Assembly (NCBI GenBank): GCA_018969805.1
Contig: JAGWXQ010000062.1
Coordinates: 1-7,955, forward strand
From: Paenibacillaceae bacterium
Lineage (GTDB): Bacteria; Bacillota; Bacilli; Paenibacillales; YIM-B00363
DNA: 7,955 bases
Reading direction: 5' to 3'
Both the position numbers and the translations under genes were made by a program. Each line of letters begins with the position of its first letter. The stretch's first letter is position 1. Under the pieces are notes generated by a model. It saw only the letters and a program-made list of their open reading frames with translations. It searched no databases and was not told where the DNA came from. Shown in pieces: positions 5,588-7,955 of this stretch.

Positions 5588-6728
5588 GCGCTGACCACTG
5601 ACGAAAAAAAGAAGCAACGACATCAACACCGACAGCGATCGCATCTTCACACGGGGCAATCTGGGCATGATGCAACCCATATGGCGTATCGACACCAAGC
5701 CAAAACATCATTCCCGGAATACGCTGCACGAAGTAGCCAAAATCTTCACCCGTCATCGCGATATCGCTCTCGATATACGCATACCGTCCATCTTGTCGCA
5801 CCCATTGTTCAAACTGTTGTGAACATGCACGGTCATTGACCACGTGCACATAATTGAGCCCATAATCGATTTGCCCTCTGGCGCCGTGCGCTTTCGTGAC
5901 ACCATCGACGATCGCCTCAATTTTTTGCTTGATGACCGTGAGCGTCTCTTGGCGCAGCGTCCGTATCGTCCCCGTCACCTGTACGTGGTCGGCGATAATG
6001 TTTTGTCGTGTTCCCCCTTGGATCGTCCCCAAAGAAATGACCGCCGCATCGAGCGGATTGACACTGCGTGCGACGATCGTCTGAATGTGTCCGACCAATG
6101 CCGCTGCCACGACGATCGCATCGACGGTGTCGTGCGGAAATGCAGCATGTCCTCCTACGCCGTACACATCGATCGTCAGCTCCGACGTATCGGCAAAGAA
6201 CACACCTGGACGCGTCGATACCGTGCCGACGGGCAACTTCGGTGCGATGTGCAGTGCACATATCACATCCGGCCACCACGATAAAAACGGGGCACTGTCC
6301 ATCATTGGCAACGCGCCACCAGGCCCTTCCTCTGCCGGCTGAAACACCACCAGTACGTGATCGTCCAACGGCTCCTCAATGACATCAAGCAGTACCCCGA
6401 TCGCAATAGCCATGTGCATATCATGCCCACACGCATGCATCATGCCCACATGCTCGGAAGCATACGGCAAGCCCGTTTGTTCTGTAATCGGCAACCCGTC
6501 AATGTCGGCACGATACGCAAGCGTGCGTGCACCGACACGCCCACGGACACGGACGAGGATGCCCGTCTTCCATGTGCGGACTTCGACGCGATCGGTCGCA
6601 TGTTTGTGAATGACATCAAGCAACAGTGCCTGCGTCTTTACTTCCGCAAAACCGAGCTCTGGTACACGATGCAGCGCGCGCCGCAAAGCGATGAGTTGCT
6701 CTGCACGCGCCGCACTGATGCGGCTCAT
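5577..6728 (-). CDS. dapL: N-acetyldiaminopimelate deacetylase
   Basis: A 383-residue M20-family metallopeptidase-fold enzyme. It removes the acetyl group from N-acetyl-LL-2,6-diaminopimelate, giving LL-diaminopimelate in the acetylase branch of lysine and peptidoglycan precursor synthesis (EC 3.5.1.47). Visible motifs: LRRALHRVPELGF (15-27), RADIDGLPI (73-81), the metal-binding HACGHDMH (98-105), FQPAEEGPGGA (129-139) with its catalytic Glu pair, GGHAAFPHDTVD (192-203) in the dimer/lid domain, TGEDFGYF (326-333) and HHAQ (353-356). Length is close to that of the family (about 375). Its ATG overlaps the dapH stop as ATGA, with no strong ribosome binding site of its own, so it is probably translated by coupling. 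Adjacency to dapH separates it from other M20 amidohydrolases such as hippurate or IAA-amino-acid hydrolases. B. subtilis YkuR is the known counterpart. Confidence 0.93.
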   Translation of the reverse strand: MSRISAARAEQLIALRRALHRVPELGFAEVKTQALLLDVIHKHATDRVEVRTWKTGILVRVRGRVGARTLAYRADIDGLPITEQTGLPYASEHVGMMHACGHDMHMAIAIGVLLDVIEEPLDDHVLVVFQPAEEGPGGALPMMDSAPFLSWWPDVICALHIAPKLPVGTVSTRPGVFFADTSELTIDVYGVGGHAAFPHDTVDAIVVAAALVGHIQTIVARSVNPLDAAVISLGTIQGGTRQNIIADHVQVTGTIRTLRQETLTVIKQKIEAIVDGVTKAHGARGQIDYGLNYVHVVNDRACSQQFEQWVRQDGRYAYIESDIAMTGEDFGYFVQRIPGMMFWLGVDTPYGLHHAQIAPCEDAIAVGVDVVASFFRQWSARLV

Positions 6729-7432
6729 CGGGCCATCTGACGCAGCTCCATCATGAGCTCCGTCTTCGCTTTCGTCTTGTCATCGACGTTTTTGATCCAA
6801 CGCGCCGGCACACCCGCGACGACCGTATGCGGTGCGACATCATCGACGACGACCGCACCCGCTGCTACGACCGCCCCTGTACCGACACGCACGCCTTCAA
6901 GCACGACCGCATTTGCACCAATGAGCACCTCGTCTTCAATAACGACCGGCTGTGCTGAAGGGGGCTCGATGACCCCCGCAAGCACTGCGCCCGCCCCGAT
7001 ATGGCACATGCGTCCTACGTGCACCCTTCCACCAACCGTCGCATTCATATCGATCATCGTCCCCTCACCGATGACCGCACCGATGTTGATGATCGCACCC
7101 ATCATGACGATCGCACCAGGCGCAATCGTCACGTGTTCACGAATCACGCTCCCCGGCTCGATGCGCGCCTGTACAGTCGTCACATCAAGCAACGGAATCG
7201 CCGATAACCTGCGGTCACACTCGATGTGTACGTCCGTCAGTGCCGCTGCATGCGCATCCAAAAATGGCTTGACATCGTCATAATCCCCGATCACGACACC
7301 CCCTTGTGGCCCAAAAGCAAAAACCCGCACTCCTTCTGGTGCCTCGGGAAGCTGTCCCGTAAAGTATACTTTTATCGGCGTTTTTTTTGGACTCGTCTGA
7401 ATGTACCGGATGAGCTCCATCGTCTGCTCCAT
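6725..7432 (-). CDS. dapH: 2,3,4,5-tetrahydropyridine-2,6-dicarboxylate N-acetyltransferase
   Basis: A 235-residue acetyltransferase of the left-handed beta-helix type. It transfers acetyl from acetyl-CoA to tetrahydrodipicolinate (EC 2.3.1.89), the step before the aminotransferase and the dapL product. The N-terminal part has ELIRYIQTSPKKTPIKVY (6-23), typical of DapH. Hexapeptide repeats run from about 90 to 210 (such as GAIVMMGAIINIGAVIGEG, 106-124, and HIGAGAVLAGVIEPP, 144-158), and GVPARWIK (207-214) closes the helix. The start at 7432 gives the usual length (about 236) with AAAGGGG (complement of 7444-7450) 11 bases upstream. A second ATG at 7420 has GGAG six bases before it and would give 231 residues; both are possible. 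The upstream pseudouridine synthase stop lies 8 bases before the ATG, so the genes are co-transcribed. B. subtilis YkuQ is the counterpart. Confidence 0.95.
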   Translation of the reverse strand: MEQTMELIRYIQTSPKKTPIKVYFTGQLPEAPEGVRVFAFGPQGGVVIGDYDDVKPFLDAHAAALTDVHIECDRRLSAIPLLDVTTVQARIEPGSVIREHVTIAPGAIVMMGAIINIGAVIGEGTMIDMNATVGGRVHVGRMCHIGAGAVLAGVIEPPSAQPVVIEDEVLIGANAVVLEGVRVGTGAVVAAGAVVVDDVAPHTVVAGVPARWIKNVDDKTKAKTELMMELRQMAR

Positions 7433-7440
7433 CGCGTGTC

Positions 7441-7955
7441 CTACCCCTTTCCCATCTCTGCCCTGGCGCACGCGATCAGCTGCTGCATCGCGTCTGGAAT
7501 CGGTGCCGTGCAGTGGATCGTTTCCTCGGTCCGTGGATGAATAAATGACAACACTTCTGCATGCAACGCTTGTCCGCGAAACGGACTGCGCTCTATGCAC
7601 GGTCCACCATACACCGCATCGCACGCAATCGGGTGTCCAATGTACCGCATATGCACCCGAATTTGATGCGTCCGTCCCGTATCGAGCGTCACCCGCACAA
7701 GCGTATGCTGCCGCATGCGCTCTACGACACGCACGTGCGTCCGCGCCACCCGCCCACCATCGACGACGACAAATCGCTTTCGGTGCTGCACGTCACGCCC
7801 GATCGGCGCATCAATCGTCAGCGTGTCGTGCGCCAGTACACCACAAACCAATGCGACGTACTGCCGATGCACCGTATGGTGCATCAACTGCTGTGCAATG
7901 TGCGCACGCGCTTGCTCATGCTTCGTAACAATCAACAACCCCGACGTATCTTTGT
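7441..7955 (-). CDS. RluA/RluD-family 23S rRNA pseudouridine synthase, N-terminus missing
   Basis: About 170 C-terminal residues are visible; the gene runs off the right edge. The first residues, KDTSGLLIVTK, are the end of the conserved HRLDxxTSGLL motif, so the catalytic Asp lies just outside the window. Further signatures are QYVALVCG (about 34-41), APIGRD (about 52-57) and the strongly conserved TGRTHQIRVHMRYIGHPI stretch followed by CDAVYGG. The family isomerises uridine to pseudouridine in 23S rRNA (RluD, RluC) or in tRNA and 23S rRNA (RluA). The subfamily, and whether an S4 domain is present, cannot be decided without the N-terminus. The TAG stop lies 8 bases before dapH, so this gene leads an operon with dapH and dapL. 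Confidence 0.92.
   Translation of the reverse strand, partial: KDTSGLLIVTKHEQARAHIAQQLMHHTVHRQYVALVCGVLAHDTLTIDAPIGRDVQHRKRFVVVDGGRVARTHVRVVERMRQHTLVRVTLDTGRTHQIRVHMRYIGHPIACDAVYGGPCIERSPFRGQALHAEVLSFIHPRTEETIHCTAPIPDAMQQLIACARAEMGKG

Noticed and set aside
1..7955. CRISPR array, tRNA, rRNA, insertion sequence or phage genes
   Set aside because: No regularly spaced repeats, cloverleaf, rRNA sequence, transposase motifs or terminal repeats were seen on reading both strands.

Overview
The window looks like chromosomal DNA from an endospore-forming member of the Bacillales (Firmicutes), with moderately high GC content judged by eye. The evidence is a DUF2626 (YqgY-type) membrane protein, three YheC/YheD-type spore-coat-associated ATP-grasp proteins, a SpoIIB-like SPOR-domain protein, and the dapH-dapL pair of the acetylase branch of diaminopimelate/lysine synthesis. 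Strong AAGGAGG-type ribosome binding sites fit this assignment. No tRNA, rRNA, insertion sequence, phage gene or CRISPR array was seen.

Layout. Positions 1-44 (minus) may hold the first codons of a divergent gene. Positions 45-431 are non-coding, with an imperfect hairpin (254-302) and a good vegetative-type promoter (359-387) for the DUF2626 gene (432-662, plus). Positions 663-1047 are a 385-base intergenic region with two intrinsic terminators (729-758 and 954-978), a perfect 16-bp inverted repeat (776-830), further pairable segments and a possible mother-cell sporulation -10 element (1003-1011). Next is a compact plus-strand array of three mutually divergent YheC/D-type genes (1048-2211, 2208-3371, 3362-4660), each overlapping the next by 4 or 10 bases. 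The third gene runs tail-to-tail into a minus-strand SpoIIB-like gene (4407-5288) with a 254-base overlap. A 278-base spacer (5289-5566) follows, then a terminator (5567-5587) closing a minus-strand operon read from the right edge: a partial RluA/RluD-family pseudouridine synthase, dapH and dapL (5577-7955).

Functional theme. The middle of the window is a sporulation locus: coat-associated ATP-grasp proteins that may be made in the mother cell, convergent with a septal or engulfment-type SPOR protein. The right part is housekeeping: rRNA modification plus diaminopimelate synthesis, which supplies peptidoglycan and, in spore formers, dipicolinate precursors. The points most worth a second look are the structured intergenic region at 776-978, the triplicated ATP-grasp array, the long convergent overlap, and about tenfold over-representation of the palindrome CGATCG (23 copies counted).
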